A stretch of 64,000 nucleotides of DNA, from assembly GCA_963712835.1 (NCBI GenBank), contig CAVQJJ010000002.1:124001-188000 (forward strand). Direction: 5' to 3'. The DNA comes from DATARH01 sp963712835. GTDB lineage: Bacteria; Pseudomonadota; Alphaproteobacteria; ATCC43930; CGMCC-115725. The translations under genes were made by a program, and so were the position numbers. Position 1 is the stretch's first letter; each line of letters opens with the position of its first letter. Shown here in pieces: positions 16,594-25,481 of the stretch. A model generated the notes under the pieces. It was not told the origin of the DNA and did not search any database. It saw nothing but the letters and a program-made list of their open reading frames with translations.

Positions 16594-17159
16594 CGATAGC
16601 CCAGGCCGGTCAATAATTGCGCGGTCTCGTAAAGCGGGAGGCCGACAACGTTCGAATACGACCCCTGCATCCACGACACCAGCGTCGCGGCGCGCCCCTG
16701 GATCGCGTAGCCGCCGGCCTTGCCGCGCCACTCTCCGGTCGCGAGATAGGCGGCGATCTCAGCCTCGCCGAGGCGCTTGAACGCGACCTGGCTGACCACC
16801 CGGCGCATCGCGATGCGGCCGTCGGGCGTGGCGATCGCAACGCCGCCAAAAACCCGGTGTCGGCGTCCCGACAACAAAGTGAGAAATCGGCGCGCCGCCA
16901 CTTCTTCGGAGGGCTTGCCGAGGATGCGCCGGCCGCAGGCAACGACGGTGTCGGCAGCGAGGACGATGGCGTCGGGATGGCGCGGCCGCACCGCCTCGGC
17001 CTTGGCGCGCGCCAGGCGCATCACATGCGCCGCCGGCAGCTCGCGCGGCAACGGCGTCTCGTCGATCTCGGCCGGATCGATCGCGTCGGGCACGATGCCG
17101 ATCTGGCGCAACAGTTCGAGCCGGCGCGGCGAAGCTGAGGCGAGGACCAGGATAGGCAA
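16578..17159 (-). CDS. maf: Maf-family nucleotide pyrophosphatase
   Basis: 193 residues. It starts PILVLASASPRRLELLRQIG, the family hallmark SxSPRR, with later motifs IVLAADTVVACGRRILGKP (catalytic Asp) and YAIQGRAATLVSWMQGSYSNVVGLPLYET. These enzymes hydrolyse non-canonical or excess nucleoside triphosphates (dTTP/UTP type). The 3' end overlaps the RNase gene. In related genomes infA often precedes maf; here the upstream 122 bases hold no ORF. Confidence 0.93.
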   Translation of the reverse strand: MPILVLASASPRRLELLRQIGIVPDAIDPAEIDETPLPRELPAAHVMRLARAKAEAVRPRHPDAIVLAADTVVACGRRILGKPSEEVAARRFLTLLSGRRHRVFGGVAIATPDGRIAMRRVVSQVAFKRLGEAEIAAYLATGEWRGKAGGYAIQGRAATLVSWMQGSYSNVVGLPLYETAQLLTGLGYRWPSC

Positions 17160-17239
17160 TTCTCTTTATCCCTTGGCCGAGCGTGATCCGGCCATCCACG
17201 TCTTCGTTCTCAGCCGTTTACCAATAAAGACATAGACCA

Positions 17240-17254
17240 CCGGGTCAAGCCCGG
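17240..17254. other. GC stem-loop in the gap upstream of maf
   Basis: CCGGG (17240-17244) and CCCGG (17250-17254) with loop TCAAG lie in the 122-base gap between the UPF0262 gene and maf. The gap carries no gene. The hairpin could be a terminator or an attenuating leader; there is no T-run. Confidence 0.3.
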
Positions 17255-17281
17255 GTAGGCGAAAGGAGTGGCCTTGCGGCT

Positions 17282-17740
17282 CTAGGCCCGCAAATGCAGC
17301 ACACAGATCAGCGTGAACAGCCGCCGGCCGGTGTCGTGATCGAGCGCGACCTTATCCGCCAAGCGCTCGATGAGGAGCGCCGAGCCTTCATTGTGCAGCG
17401 CGCGCCGGCCGGCGTCGATCGCCTCCACCTGCGCGAGATTCTGCCGGCGCACCGCGTCGTAATAGCTTTCGCAGACGACGAAATAGTCCTTGATGATGCG
17501 GCGGAAGGGGCCGAGCCCAACCTGGATCGTCTCGCCAGCCGCGGCGCCATTCACCTCGACCAGCAGCCGGTTCTCCTCGATCGCGAGGTGCAGCGAGAAC
17601 GGGCCGGCGAGACCCGAGGCCGGCGCGAAACTGTTCTCGTGCAACAAATCGGCGATCGCCGCGTTGCGCTCGGTCTCGATCTCAGGGCTGCGCCGCACGA
17701 CGCTCTTTTCATCGAGCGTGATCGCGGCGATGCGCTTCAT
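17282..17740 (-). CDS. UPF0262 family protein
   Basis: 152 residues starting MKRIAAITLDEKSVVRRSPEIE (ATG 17740). The stretch GPFSLHLAIEENRLLVEV and LGPFRRIIKDYFVVCESYYDAVR identify the alphaproteobacterial UPF0262 family, of unknown function. No membrane segment. It starts 10 bases after hisD and is part of the same transcript. Confidence 0.9.
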   Translation of the reverse strand: MKRIAAITLDEKSVVRRSPEIETERNAAIADLLHENSFAPASGLAGPFSLHLAIEENRLLVEVNGAAAGETIQVGLGPFRRIIKDYFVVCESYYDAVRRQNLAQVEAIDAGRRALHNEGSALLIERLADKVALDHDTGRRLFTLICVLHLRA

Positions 17741-17750
17741 TGCCGGGGGC

Positions 17751-19043
17751 TCATCGGTTGAGGCGAATGGAAAGCGACAGGGCGTGCGCGTCGAGGCCTT
17801 CCGCTTCGGCAAGCCGAATCGCCGCCGGCGCCAGCGCCGCGAGCCCGGCGGCGTCGCAGCCGACAAAGGTCGTGCGCTTCAGGAAATCGAACACGCTGAG
17901 CCCCGAGGCGAAACGGGCGCTGCGCGCGGTGGGCAACACGTGGTTTGGGCCGGCGATGTAGTCGCCGACCGCTTCCGGCGCGTAGCGACCGAGAAACATC
18001 GCGCCGGCATGGCGGATGCGTTTCGCGAGCGCCTCGGGTTCGTCAATCGCGAGTTCGAGGTGCTCTGGCGCGACGCGGTCGACCAGCGCCACGGCCTCGT
18101 CCCAGTCGCGTACGACGATGACAGCGCCGTTCTCATCCCAGCTCTGCCGGGCGATCGCGGCGCGCGGCAGGGTCGCGAGGTGCCCGGCGACCGCGGTCTC
18201 GACCGTCGCGGCGAAGGCCGCATCGTCGGTGACGAGGATCGCCTGCGCCGATGTGTCGTGTTCGGCTTGCGACAAGAGGTCGGCGGCGATCCAGGCGGGG
18301 TCATTGTGGCCGTCGGCGACGACGAGGATTTCCGATGGACCGGCGATCATGTCGATGCCGACCTGCCCGAACACGCGGCGCTTGGCGGCGGCGACATAGG
18401 CATTGCCGGGCCCGACAATCTTGTCGACCGGCGCGACCGTGGCGGTGCCGTAAGCGAGCGCGGCGACCGCCTGCGCGCCGCCGACCCGGTAGATTTCGTC
18501 GATGCCACAGAGCCTCGCCGCAGCCATCACCAGCGGGTTGAGCTGCCCGTCCGGCGCCGGCACCACCATGACCAGTCGCTCGACACCGGCGACCTGCGCC
18601 GGGATCGCATTCATCAGCACCGACGACGGGTAGGCCGCCGTGCCCCCTGGCACATAGAGGCCGGCGCTCGTCAATGGACGCCACTCCATGCCGAGCCGCA
18701 CGCCAGCGCTGTCCGTGTAGTCGATCGCCTGCGGTAATTGCCGGCGGTGGAAGCTGTCGATCCGCTCCGCGGCCATCTGGAGCGCGGCAACCGTCTCCGC
18801 CGGCGCCTTCGCCGCCGCTTCGGCCATTTCCTGCGGCGAGAGGCGCAGTTCGGCTGCGATCAGCGCCACTCTGTCGAAGCGGTTGGTGTAATCGATGAGC
18901 GCCGCGTCGCCGCGCTGGCGGACATCGTCGATGATCGCGGCGACTACGTCATCGACATCGGCATCGGTCTCGCGCTTCGCGGCGAGCAGCACCGCGAACG
19001 CCGCCTCGAACCCCTCGTCGCGCGTGTCGAGCCGCAAAACCAT
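17751..19043 (-). CDS. hisD: Histidinol dehydrogenase
   Basis: 430 residues, the normal family length. Performs the last two steps of histidine synthesis (histidinol to histidine, NAD+, zinc). Signature region KIVGPGNAYVAAAKRRVFGQVGIDMIAGPSEILV; zinc and catalytic residues in LLSQAEHDTSAQAI and APEHLELA; and the C-terminal NHVLPT segment. GTG/ATG spacing to hisG is one base, so the two are co-translated. Confidence 0.97.
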   Translation of the reverse strand: MVLRLDTRDEGFEAAFAVLLAAKRETDADVDDVVAAIIDDVRQRGDAALIDYTNRFDRVALIAAELRLSPQEMAEAAAKAPAETVAALQMAAERIDSFHRRQLPQAIDYTDSAGVRLGMEWRPLTSAGLYVPGGTAAYPSSVLMNAIPAQVAGVERLVMVVPAPDGQLNPLVMAAARLCGIDEIYRVGGAQAVAALAYGTATVAPVDKIVGPGNAYVAAAKRRVFGQVGIDMIAGPSEILVVADGHNDPAWIAADLLSQAEHDTSAQAILVTDDAAFAATVETAVAGHLATLPRAAIARQSWDENGAVIVVRDWDEAVALVDRVAPEHLELAIDEPEALAKRIRHAGAMFLGRYAPEAVGDYIAGPNHVLPTARSARFASGLSVFDFLKRTTFVGCDAAGLAALAPAAIRLAEAEGLDAHALSLSIRLNR

Positions 19044-19044
19044 G

Positions 19045-19746
19045 TCATGCCGGCGCCGTTTCCGGCGCCTCTTTCCGCTGCGCGGCCACCGCGCGCAGCG
19101 CGTCGATCCAGTGCCCGACCTCGTCAGGCCGCGTCTTGAGCGCCGGGCGGTTGACGATCAGGCGCGAGGTGATGTCGGCGATGTGCTCGATCTCGACAAG
19201 GCCATTGGCGCGCAACGTGGTCCCGGTCTGCACCAGGTCGACGATGTGCCGGCACAGCCCGATGATAGGCGCAAGCTCGACCGCGCCGTGCAGGTTGATG
19301 ACCTCGGCCTGGACGCCGCGCGCCGCGAAATGCCGCCGCGTGACCTGTGGGTATTTGCTGGCGACGCGGATATGGCTCCAGGTTCGCGGGTCTTCCTTGC
19401 CCACCCATTCCTTGGGCGCGGCGACCATCATCCGGCAATGGCCAATATCGAGGTCGAGCGGCGCATAGATTTCCGAATAGTCGAATTCCATCAGCACGTC
19501 GTTGCCGGCGACGCCGATCTGCGCCGCACCGAAGGCGACAAAAGTCGCTACGTCGAAACTGCGTACGCGGATGATGTCGAGCCCCGGATCGGAGGTCGCA
19601 AACCGCAACTGCCGGGCCGAGGGATCGTCGAAGGCCGGCTCCGGCTCGACGCCGGCGCGGCGCAGGAGCGGCATCACCTCGGCGAGGATGCGCCCGTTGG
19701 GCAGCGCCATAATGAGTTTGTCGCCGGTGGGGCGGTTCGTCTTCAT
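19045..19746 (-). CDS. hisG: ATP phosphoribosyltransferase, short form
   Basis: 233 residues, catalysing the first committed step of histidine synthesis. Sequence landmarks are LIMALPNGRILAEVMPLLRRAG, the PRPP region VELAPIIGLCRHIVDLVQTGTTLRANGLVEIEHI, and no C-terminal regulatory ACT-like domain. Short HisG proteins need the HisZ regulatory subunit, which is not in this window. The start ATG 19746 overlaps the DUF2948 stop as ATGA. Confidence 0.95.
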   Translation of the reverse strand: MKTNRPTGDKLIMALPNGRILAEVMPLLRRAGVEPEPAFDDPSARQLRFATSDPGLDIIRVRSFDVATFVAFGAAQIGVAGNDVLMEFDYSEIYAPLDLDIGHCRMMVAAPKEWVGKEDPRTWSHIRVASKYPQVTRRHFAARGVQAEVINLHGAVELAPIIGLCRHIVDLVQTGTTLRANGLVEIEHIADITSRLIVNRPALKTRPDEVGHWIDALRAVAAQRKEAPETAPA

Positions 19747-20210
19747 GGCGGATCGTCCGCGCTGTGGTCGGGCTGCCAAGCGGTCGGCCAGGCCTCACCG
19801 ATATCGGTCGCGTACACCCTGATCGCCAAGACGCCGAGGCGCACCGTCGCGCCACCGGAAAATTCGAGCTCGATCGTGCCGGACCCATCGCCCAGCCGGA
19901 TCGCCAGCAGCGACAGAATACGTTCGTCGTCGCGCCGGCGGAAGCCGCGATAAGAGACGGCGTTAACATCGGCGAACGACAGCGCGCACAACCGACGCTC
20001 GAAGGCCAGCCTGTCGCCCGCGCCGCCAGTATGGACATTTGGCGGCTTGCCTTCCCAGCGGAAGCGGTTGGCGACCAGCGTGAAGCGCCGCTGGGCGCGG
20101 TCATAGGTCAAGTCCTTGACCGAGATCAGCGCGTCCTGCACCACGGCCGAGATCACGGCGAGGTCCTCGGCATCCTCGGCGCGCAGCCGCAGCAGGTCCT
20201 CAGGCGCCAC
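19743..20210 (-). CDS. DUF2948 family protein
   Basis: 155 residues if GTG 20210 is the start, 174 if the frame is taken back to 20267. The shorter form is preferred because family members begin just before LLRLRAEDAEDLAVISAVVQDALI and the longer form would overlap murA by 68 bases. Other landmarks are RRFTLVANRFRWEGKP and DDERILSLLAIRLGDG. Function unknown; it regularly sits between murA and hisG in alphaproteobacteria. Confidence 0.85.
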   Translation of the reverse strand: MAPEDLLRLRAEDAEDLAVISAVVQDALISVKDLTYDRAQRRFTLVANRFRWEGKPPNVHTGGAGDRLAFERRLCALSFADVNAVSYRGFRRRDDERILSLLAIRLGDGSGTIELEFSGGATVRLGVLAIRVYATDIGEAWPTAWQPDHSADDPP

Positions 20211-21486
20211 CGCGCACCCGTTCGATGCGTGCGCCGCACGCGGCAAGTTTTTCCTCGAGCCGCTCATAGCCGCGGTCGAGATGTTGGACGCCGTTGATCA
20301 CGGTCTCACCTTCAGCGATCAGCCCGGCAATGACCAGCGAAACCGACGCGCGCAGATCGGTCGCCATGACCGGCGCGCCCGTGAGCCGCTTGACCCCGCG
20401 CACCAGTGCCGAAGGGCCCTGCACATTGATGTTGGCGCCCAGGCGCATCAGCTCGGGCACGTGCATGAAACGGTTCTCGAAGATTGTCTCGGTGATCATC
20501 GCCGCGCCGTCGGCGATCGTCATCAGCGCCATGATCTGCGCCTGCATGTCGGTCGGGAAGCCGGGGTAGGGTTCGGTCATCACATCGACGCCGTCGATCC
20601 GGCCGGTGCTGCGCCGCACCAGGATGCCGCCGTCGCATTCGCGAATGCGGATGTCGGCGCCTTCGAGCACGCGTACTACCGACTCGATATGGTCGAGCCG
20701 CGCGCCGTCGAGCCGCACCTCGCCGCCCGCCGCCGCCACCGCCATGATGTAGGTGCCGGTCTCGATGCGATCGGGAATCACCGTATGCCGCGCACCGTGC
20801 AGGCGGGTGACGCCGCGCACCGTCAGCCGGTCGGTGCCGATGCCCTCGATCTGCGCGCCCATCGCGTTGAGGCAGGTGGCGAGGTCGGTGATCTCGGGCT
20901 CGCGCGCCGCGTTGACGAGCGTGGTCTCGCCCTCGGCGAGCGCCGCCGCCATCAGGAGATGCTCGGTGGCGCCGACGGAGACGCTGGGGAAGGCGATCTC
21001 GGCGCCCTTCAGCCCGTTCGGCGCGCGCGCCTCGATATAGCCGCCCGAAAGTTCGGCCTCGGCCCCAAGGCGCTGCAGGCCCTTGATGTGCAGATCGACC
21101 GGCCGCACGCCGATCTCATCGCCGCCCGGCAGCGAGACCTTTGCCTCGCCGCAGCGCGCCAGCAGTGGCCCGAGCACCAGGAACGACGCGCGCATCTTGC
21201 GTACGAGATCGTAGGGGGCGGTGGTCGAGGTGATCTGCCGCGCCGACAATTCCAGCACACGCGGTGCGAGGTCGTTTCCCGCGCCGCCGGGTCCCACCGC
21301 GACGCCGTGCTGCGCCAAGAGATCGGCCATCGTCTTGATGTCGGCGAGGTCTGGCAGGTTGCCCAGCACCAGCTTCTCGTCGGTCAAGAGGCTCGCGGCC
21401 ATCAGCGGAAGCGCGGCATTCTTCGCGCCGGCGATCGGGATCGCGCCCGATAGCGGCAGCCCTCCGCGGATCACAATTCTGTCCAT
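20200..21486 (-). CDS. murA: UDP-N-acetylglucosamine 1-carboxyvinyltransferase with Asp in place of the active Cys
   Basis: 428 residues from ATG 21486 (MDRIVIRGG). First committed enzyme of peptidoglycan synthesis, transferring enolpyruvate from PEP. Substrate-binding Lys22-Asn23 (AGAKNAALP) and ETGTYIMAV are conserved. The loop that normally reads PGGC-x-IG-x-RPVDLH is LPGGDEIGVRPVDLH here, so the residue equivalent to E. coli Cys115 is Asp123 (codon complement at 21118-21120). Asp is known at this site in naturally fosfomycin-insensitive MurA enzymes. It is first in the DUF2948-hisG-hisD series. Confidence 0.97.
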   Translation of the reverse strand: MDRIVIRGGLPLSGAIPIAGAKNAALPLMAASLLTDEKLVLGNLPDLADIKTMADLLAQHGVAVGPGGAGNDLAPRVLELSARQITSTTAPYDLVRKMRASFLVLGPLLARCGEAKVSLPGGDEIGVRPVDLHIKGLQRLGAEAELSGGYIEARAPNGLKGAEIAFPSVSVGATEHLLMAAALAEGETTLVNAAREPEITDLATCLNAMGAQIEGIGTDRLTVRGVTRLHGARHTVIPDRIETGTYIMAVAAAGGEVRLDGARLDHIESVVRVLEGADIRIRECDGGILVRRSTGRIDGVDVMTEPYPGFPTDMQAQIMALMTIADGAAMITETIFENRFMHVPELMRLGANINVQGPSALVRGVKRLTGAPVMATDLRASVSLVIAGLIAEGETVINGVQHLDRGYERLEEKLAACGARIERVRGGA

Positions 21487-21680
21487 ACTTACGGCTCCCA
21501 TGCACCGCGCCTTTCAATAAACGCAATGCGTCGGTCTTCGGCCGTTTCTCTCCCGCGCAAGCTTTTACGTGAGCGCTCCGCGCGGCTCAACCCCGCGGCG
21601 CGCGGGCGGAATTTTCCTGCATTGGGCGGCATCGCTTGCCAGTATGATACGGCGCACGTTGCGAGAGGGAAGGAGCGACC

Positions 21681-22073
21681 GTGAACGATATCGCCAGGCC
21701 GCCAGGCCTTACCCCGACGATCGGCGGCTCGACCTATGTGAAGCCGGCCGAGATGGAGTGGAAGCCGACCCGTTTCGACAAGGTGTCGATCAAGGTGCTC
21801 TACGAGGATCGCGAGCGCGGCGAGATGACCTGCCTCTTGAAGCTCGAACCGGGCGCGCATATTCCGTTCCACAAGCACCCGGAGATCGAGCAATCGCTGG
21901 TCCTCGAGGGCTCGGTCGAGGATCACGACGGCGTCGCGGTTGCCGGCGACTACATCTGGCGCATCCCCGGCTCGCAACACGAGAATTTCTCGCCGAACGG
22001 TGCTGTGCTGTTCGCGGTTTACCGCAAGCCCAACATCTACTACCACGCGTCGCGCGAGACCGCGGGGTTCTGA
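21681..22073 (+). CDS. Cupin-domain protein (ChrR-like)
   Basis: 130 residues, GTG start at 21681 with AGGAG ten bases upstream. Single cupin: MTCLLKLEPGAHIPFHKHPEIEQSLVLEGSV carries the G-x5-H-x-H-x3,4-E metal motif, and WRIPGSQHENFSPNG the second half with its His. Small cupins of this sort bind Zn, Fe or Mn; substrate unknown. It is transcribed away from murA. Confidence 0.82.
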   Translation: MNDIARPPGLTPTIGGSTYVKPAEMEWKPTRFDKVSIKVLYEDRERGEMTCLLKLEPGAHIPFHKHPEIEQSLVLEGSVEDHDGVAVAGDYIWRIPGSQHENFSPNGAVLFAVYRKPNIYYHASRETAGF

Positions 22074-22079
22074 AACCCG

Positions 22080-22265
22080 CTACTTCGACGGGTCGCAACG
22101 CGCCGGGTCGGACGGCGCGCCGTCCGCCGGCGACGGCTCATCCTCGCGCGCCCGCGTCTGTTCCTTGCGGCGGCGCAAATTCGCGCGCAGCGCCTCGGCG
22201 AGACGCTTGTCGCGCGCCGTGTGTTCGGCCTGCCGCGCGGGCGTGAGACGCGGGTCGTCGGGCAT
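22080..22265 (-). CDS. Small conserved basic protein, 61 residues
   Basis: Begins MPDDPRLTPARQAEHTARDKRLAEALRANLRRRKEQTRAR. The pattern of a short acidic start, then a strongly basic helix with LxxALRxNLRRRKxQ, recurs among small alphaproteobacterial proteins of unknown function. It overlaps nothing and follows the DUF4142 lipoprotein gene after 11 bases. Confidence 0.65.
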   Translation of the reverse strand: MPDDPRLTPARQAEHTARDKRLAEALRANLRRRKEQTRAREDEPSPADGAPSDPARCDPSK

Positions 22266-22276
22266 CGGCGTCCGTT

Positions 22277-22855
22277 TCACACCCCGATCCCGATCTTTTG
22301 ACCTAGCGTTTCCGCTTCCTTGAGGTGGAGGCGGAGCATCGGCAGCACCTCGCGCGCGAAGTGCTTGGCGCGGATGTCCTGGCCACCATCCGCCTCGCTC
22401 TCGCAGAGAGCGATCAGATCCTGATGCCCCTTGATGACCAGATCCATGTAATGCCGGTCGAAATCGGGGCCGATCGTGGTCAAGAGGGCCGGCGGCGGCC
22501 GGTCGGGGGGCGGAACGACATCGAGGTTCAAATGCTTGGCGAGCGCCGCGAGCCGCTTCTGCAATTCGATGTGCTCGAGCGCCATGTGCTCGGCGAAGAG
22601 ACGCAACGGCTTCGCCGCACCCTTGCCGTGAGCGAGCCGGCCCATGCCGATCTCGCGCGCATTGAAGCCCGCTGCCTGGTTGATGAAATCCTGGTCGGAG
22701 CTGGCGCTGGGCGGTCCCGGCGGCGCGGGCGGCGGTGCTTGGGGAGCGGGCGGCGCGGGAGGCGGCGCCGGTGCGGTGGGCGGCTGGGGAACCGCGCAAC
22801 CGGCGAGCGCGGCCATCGCCAGCGCCGCCAGCATCATCCACAGCGATCGAGCCAT
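22277..22855 (-). CDS. DUF4142 lipoprotein
   Basis: 192 residues. A lipoprotein signal with lipobox LAGC (MLAALAMAALAGCAVPQP), then a Pro-Ala spacer of about 30 residues, then a helical DUF4142 domain beginning SDQDFINQAAGFNAREIGMGRLA and containing LRLFAEHMALEHIELQKRLAALA. The family is ferritin-like in outline. ATG 22855 is chosen because GAGGTGGAC lies in front of it. Probably anchored in the outer or inner membrane; role unknown. Confidence 0.85.
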   Translation of the reverse strand: MARSLWMMLAALAMAALAGCAVPQPPTAPAPPPAPPAPQAPPPAPPGPPSASSDQDFINQAAGFNAREIGMGRLAHGKGAAKPLRLFAEHMALEHIELQKRLAALAKHLNLDVVPPPDRPPPALLTTIGPDFDRHYMDLVIKGHQDLIALCESEADGGQDIRAKHFAREVLPMLRLHLKEAETLGQKIGIGV

Positions 22856-22986
22856 GTCCACCTCGTGAAATCCCCCGCGCGAACGTGGAACGGGCGGCTT
22901 GCCTTGTCAATCGCCGGCCCCTCGTGTATGTCCGACGCCGCCATGCCAGACGCCCCTTGCGGGCGCCGCGCTCAATCCACCCGGAC

Positions 22987-23061
<75 letters not shown>

Positions 23062-23149
23062 TTTTCAGCCGTCTACCGCCTTCCTTTACTCCCCCTTAAT
23101 CGACGGCCCACTATCCTCGCGCGGTTTTGTTTTCCGGCGGGAAATCGCG

Positions 23150-23773
23150 ATGGAACGGCCGCGCAACAACCAGTTTCTCGAGCCCGAGCGCGGCACCAGT
23201 ATGATCGGCTGGGCGGTGAAGCAGCTGGCGGTGTGGCTGGTCGGCGGTTTTATCGTCTATTGCCTGGTGGCGAACCATCAGCTGTTCAGCGGCGGTGCGC
23301 CGACGCCGGACGCCGCGCCGCCACCGGACACCGTGGCGAGCGCTCCCGCCGACACGGCGCCCGTTGAGGATAAGCTGACGCCGCTCGGCCAGTCGGTGAT
23401 GACGAGCAATTCGCTGACCCTGCGCGCCCAGCCCAACGGGCATGTCTATCTGACCGCCACCGTCAACAACGCGCCGATCCATTTCGTGGTCGACACCGGC
23501 GCGACCTATGTGTCGTTGACCCGCCAGGACGCGATCCGCGCCGGGGTCGCCGGCAACCTCAACTACTCGATTACGACGAGGACGGCGAACGGGCTGGCCA
23601 AGAACGCGCCGGTGACGCTCGGCGGCATCCGTATCGGCCAGCTCGAGGTCGATGGTGTCGAAGCCATGGTGATGCCGGAGGACACCGGCATCTCGCTGCT
23701 CGGCCAAAGCTTTTTGAAGCGGCTGCAGGGCTACGAGATGCGCGGCGACCAGCTGACGCTGACCTGGCAGTAG
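23150..23773 (+). CDS. Membrane-anchored retropepsin-like aspartic protease (TIGR02281 type)
   Basis: 207 residues. A single N-terminal membrane segment (about 20-43) is followed by a Pro/Ala linker and one retroviral-type aspartic protease domain: HFVVDTGATYVSLTRQDA with catalytic Asp115-Thr-Gly, TANG flap region, and ISLLGQSFLKRLQGYE near the end. The single D-T-G means it should act as a dimer, with the catalytic domain in the periplasm. Substrate unknown. It follows tRNA-Thr by 88 bases. Confidence 0.9.
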   Translation: MERPRNNQFLEPERGTSMIGWAVKQLAVWLVGGFIVYCLVANHQLFSGGAPTPDAAPPPDTVASAPADTAPVEDKLTPLGQSVMTSNSLTLRAQPNGHVYLTATVNNAPIHFVVDTGATYVSLTRQDAIRAGVAGNLNYSITTRTANGLAKNAPVTLGGIRIGQLEVDGVEAMVMPEDTGISLLGQSFLKRLQGYEMRGDQLTLTWQ

Positions 23774-23805
23774 GATCTCGCAGTAAGATTTCCCGGCCAG
23801 GCTTT

Positions 23806-24228
23806 CTATTCCAGCATCGCCTGGAGCCGGTCGAGCCGGTGCTCGGCGACCTCTTGTCGACCGCGATCGCGGTCGCGGATCGCCTCGTTCGCCAGTTCGT
23901 CGGCCTCGGCCATCTTGCGCTCGCCTTCGCGCACCGACAACACGCCCTGGTCGATCAGCCCCGAATATTTGACGCGCAACCGCTCCTGGAGGCGTACGAG
24001 GTCGGGATAGCGGGCGAAGGGGATCGCGTCGCGCTCGACGGCTGCGTTGACACACTGCGCGTGCGCCAGGTAGTTGCCGATGTGTCGCGGGTATTGCCGG
24101 GTGCAAGCCGCGCGGTCGGCGGCGAGGTCGCCGGGCGGGCCGGGCAAAGTCGGCACCGCGAACGGCGAAGGCACCGCGCACGCCGCAAGCGCGCTGCATA
24201 CAAGACCGATTGTCAGCAAGCGGCGCAT
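23806..24228 (-). CDS. Putative lipoprotein, 140 residues
   Basis: Start ATG 24228 after GGAGGGACTC. Signal peptide MRRLLTIGLVCSALAAC with lipobox LAAC at Cys17, a short Pro-rich spacer, then a charged helical domain (ADRAACTRQYPRHIGNYLAHAQCVNAAV and a long helix KMAEADELANEAIRDRDRGRQEVAEHRLDRL). No family recognised. Convergent with the protease gene. Confidence 0.72.
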   Translation of the reverse strand: MRRLLTIGLVCSALAACAVPSPFAVPTLPGPPGDLAADRAACTRQYPRHIGNYLAHAQCVNAAVERDAIPFARYPDLVRLQERLRVKYSGLIDQGVLSVREGERKMAEADELANEAIRDRDRGRQEVAEHRLDRLQAMLE

Positions 24229-24312
24229 GAGTCCCTCCACCGTCGCGTGTGTGATTGGTGGTTGAAAAACGGCCTCTGCGTTTTCTGGTTCCCGGTTACG
24301 GAGTCCGCGGCC

Positions 24313-25380
24313 TCAGTGAATCGCGTAGAGCACGTCGGGGTTCGGTGCCGCCTTGCCCAGCTCAACCTGTTTCACCGCGGCGATCAGCTGCTCATGCGTC
24401 CGGCTCGGTAGACCCAGCGACTTGCCGCGCTCGACGATAACGCCATTGATGAAGTCGATCTCGGTGCGCCGGCCCTTTTGCATGTCCTGGCCCATTGACG
24501 GGCGCTGCGCCTCGCTGCGGCCTTGCGAGTTGCGCAGGGCGAGCATCAGCGCCTCGACCTCTTCGAGGGCGCCCTTGTCGCCCTCCGAGGCGCGCGCGAG
24601 CTTTTCGGCGTCCTGCCCGGCGATGTCCTCTAGCCGGTAGCCTTGTGCTTGGCCGATGCGCACCGCCTCGCCGCCGAGTTTGATGATCAGCCCGCGGATG
24701 CGGTCGTCCTGGCGCATCGCGTTGCCCGAGAGGCCGGACGCCGCAGAGACTCCGTTATGCATGCCGTTGACGCAGAGCTTCGACCAGCGCTCGCCCCAGA
24801 GATTGTCGGTGACCTTGCAAGTGTCGACGGTGCGGATCATCGCTCCGAGCTCCTCGATGCGCGCCGTCACGCGGCCGTGCACCTCGCCGACCCTGTAGAC
24901 CTCGTGCCCCGGCGGGTTTTTCGCGCCAGTGCGGCGGATTTTGCCCGGCGCGTAAAGCTCGGCCGAAAGCAGTGCGGCGATCGCGCCGACCGTCTTGCCC
25001 CAGCCGACGACGCCGGCGATGCGTTCCTCGTTGATGCAGTTTTGCAACGACACCATGTAGCCGCCGGGCGCCAAATACTGCCGCATCATCGTCGCTGCCC
25101 ACTCGGTGTCGTACGACTTCATCGAGATGAAGCAGATATCGATGGGCTTTTCCTTGGCGAGGTTCTGCGCCTCGGTCAGATGCAGCGTCTTCGGCCGCGC
25201 ACGCACGAACTCGCTCTCGGTGACGCCCTCGAGCGCCAGCCCGTTCTTGCGGATCGCCTCGATGTGTTGCGGCCACGGGTCGATCAGCGTCACGTCGAAG
25301 CCGTTATGCGCGAGGTTGCCGCCGGTATAGCCGCCGATCGCGCCGGCGCCGAACACGACAATCCGCTTGTTGTCCGCCAT
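24313..25380 (-). CDS. Ketopantoate reductase PanE/ApbA family protein
   Basis: 355 residues. NADPH-binding Rossmann motif RIVVFGAGAIGGYTGGNLAHNG; FISMKSYDTEWAATMMRQYLAPGGYMVSLQNCINEE follows the family pattern; the helical C-terminal domain has NLWGERWSKLCVNGMHNGVSA with the catalytic Lys and PSMGQDMQKGRRTEIDFINGVIVERG with the substrate-binding stretch. It is slightly longer than true PanE (about 300), so a related 2-keto acid substrate is possible. Confidence 0.87.
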   Translation of the reverse strand: MADNKRIVVFGAGAIGGYTGGNLAHNGFDVTLIDPWPQHIEAIRKNGLALEGVTESEFVRARPKTLHLTEAQNLAKEKPIDICFISMKSYDTEWAATMMRQYLAPGGYMVSLQNCINEERIAGVVGWGKTVGAIAALLSAELYAPGKIRRTGAKNPPGHEVYRVGEVHGRVTARIEELGAMIRTVDTCKVTDNLWGERWSKLCVNGMHNGVSAASGLSGNAMRQDDRIRGLIIKLGGEAVRIGQAQGYRLEDIAGQDAEKLARASEGDKGALEEVEALMLALRNSQGRSEAQRPSMGQDMQKGRRTEIDFINGVIVERGKSLGLPSRTHEQLIAAVKQVELGKAAPNPDVLYAIH

Positions 25381-25481
25381 CGTCCCGCTCCCTCATGACC
25401 CGTTGCCGGACATCATAGGCATGAGCGCGCGGCGACGACTAGCGCCGGTGCGCGTGGCTTTTGCGGCTATGCAGGCAGACG

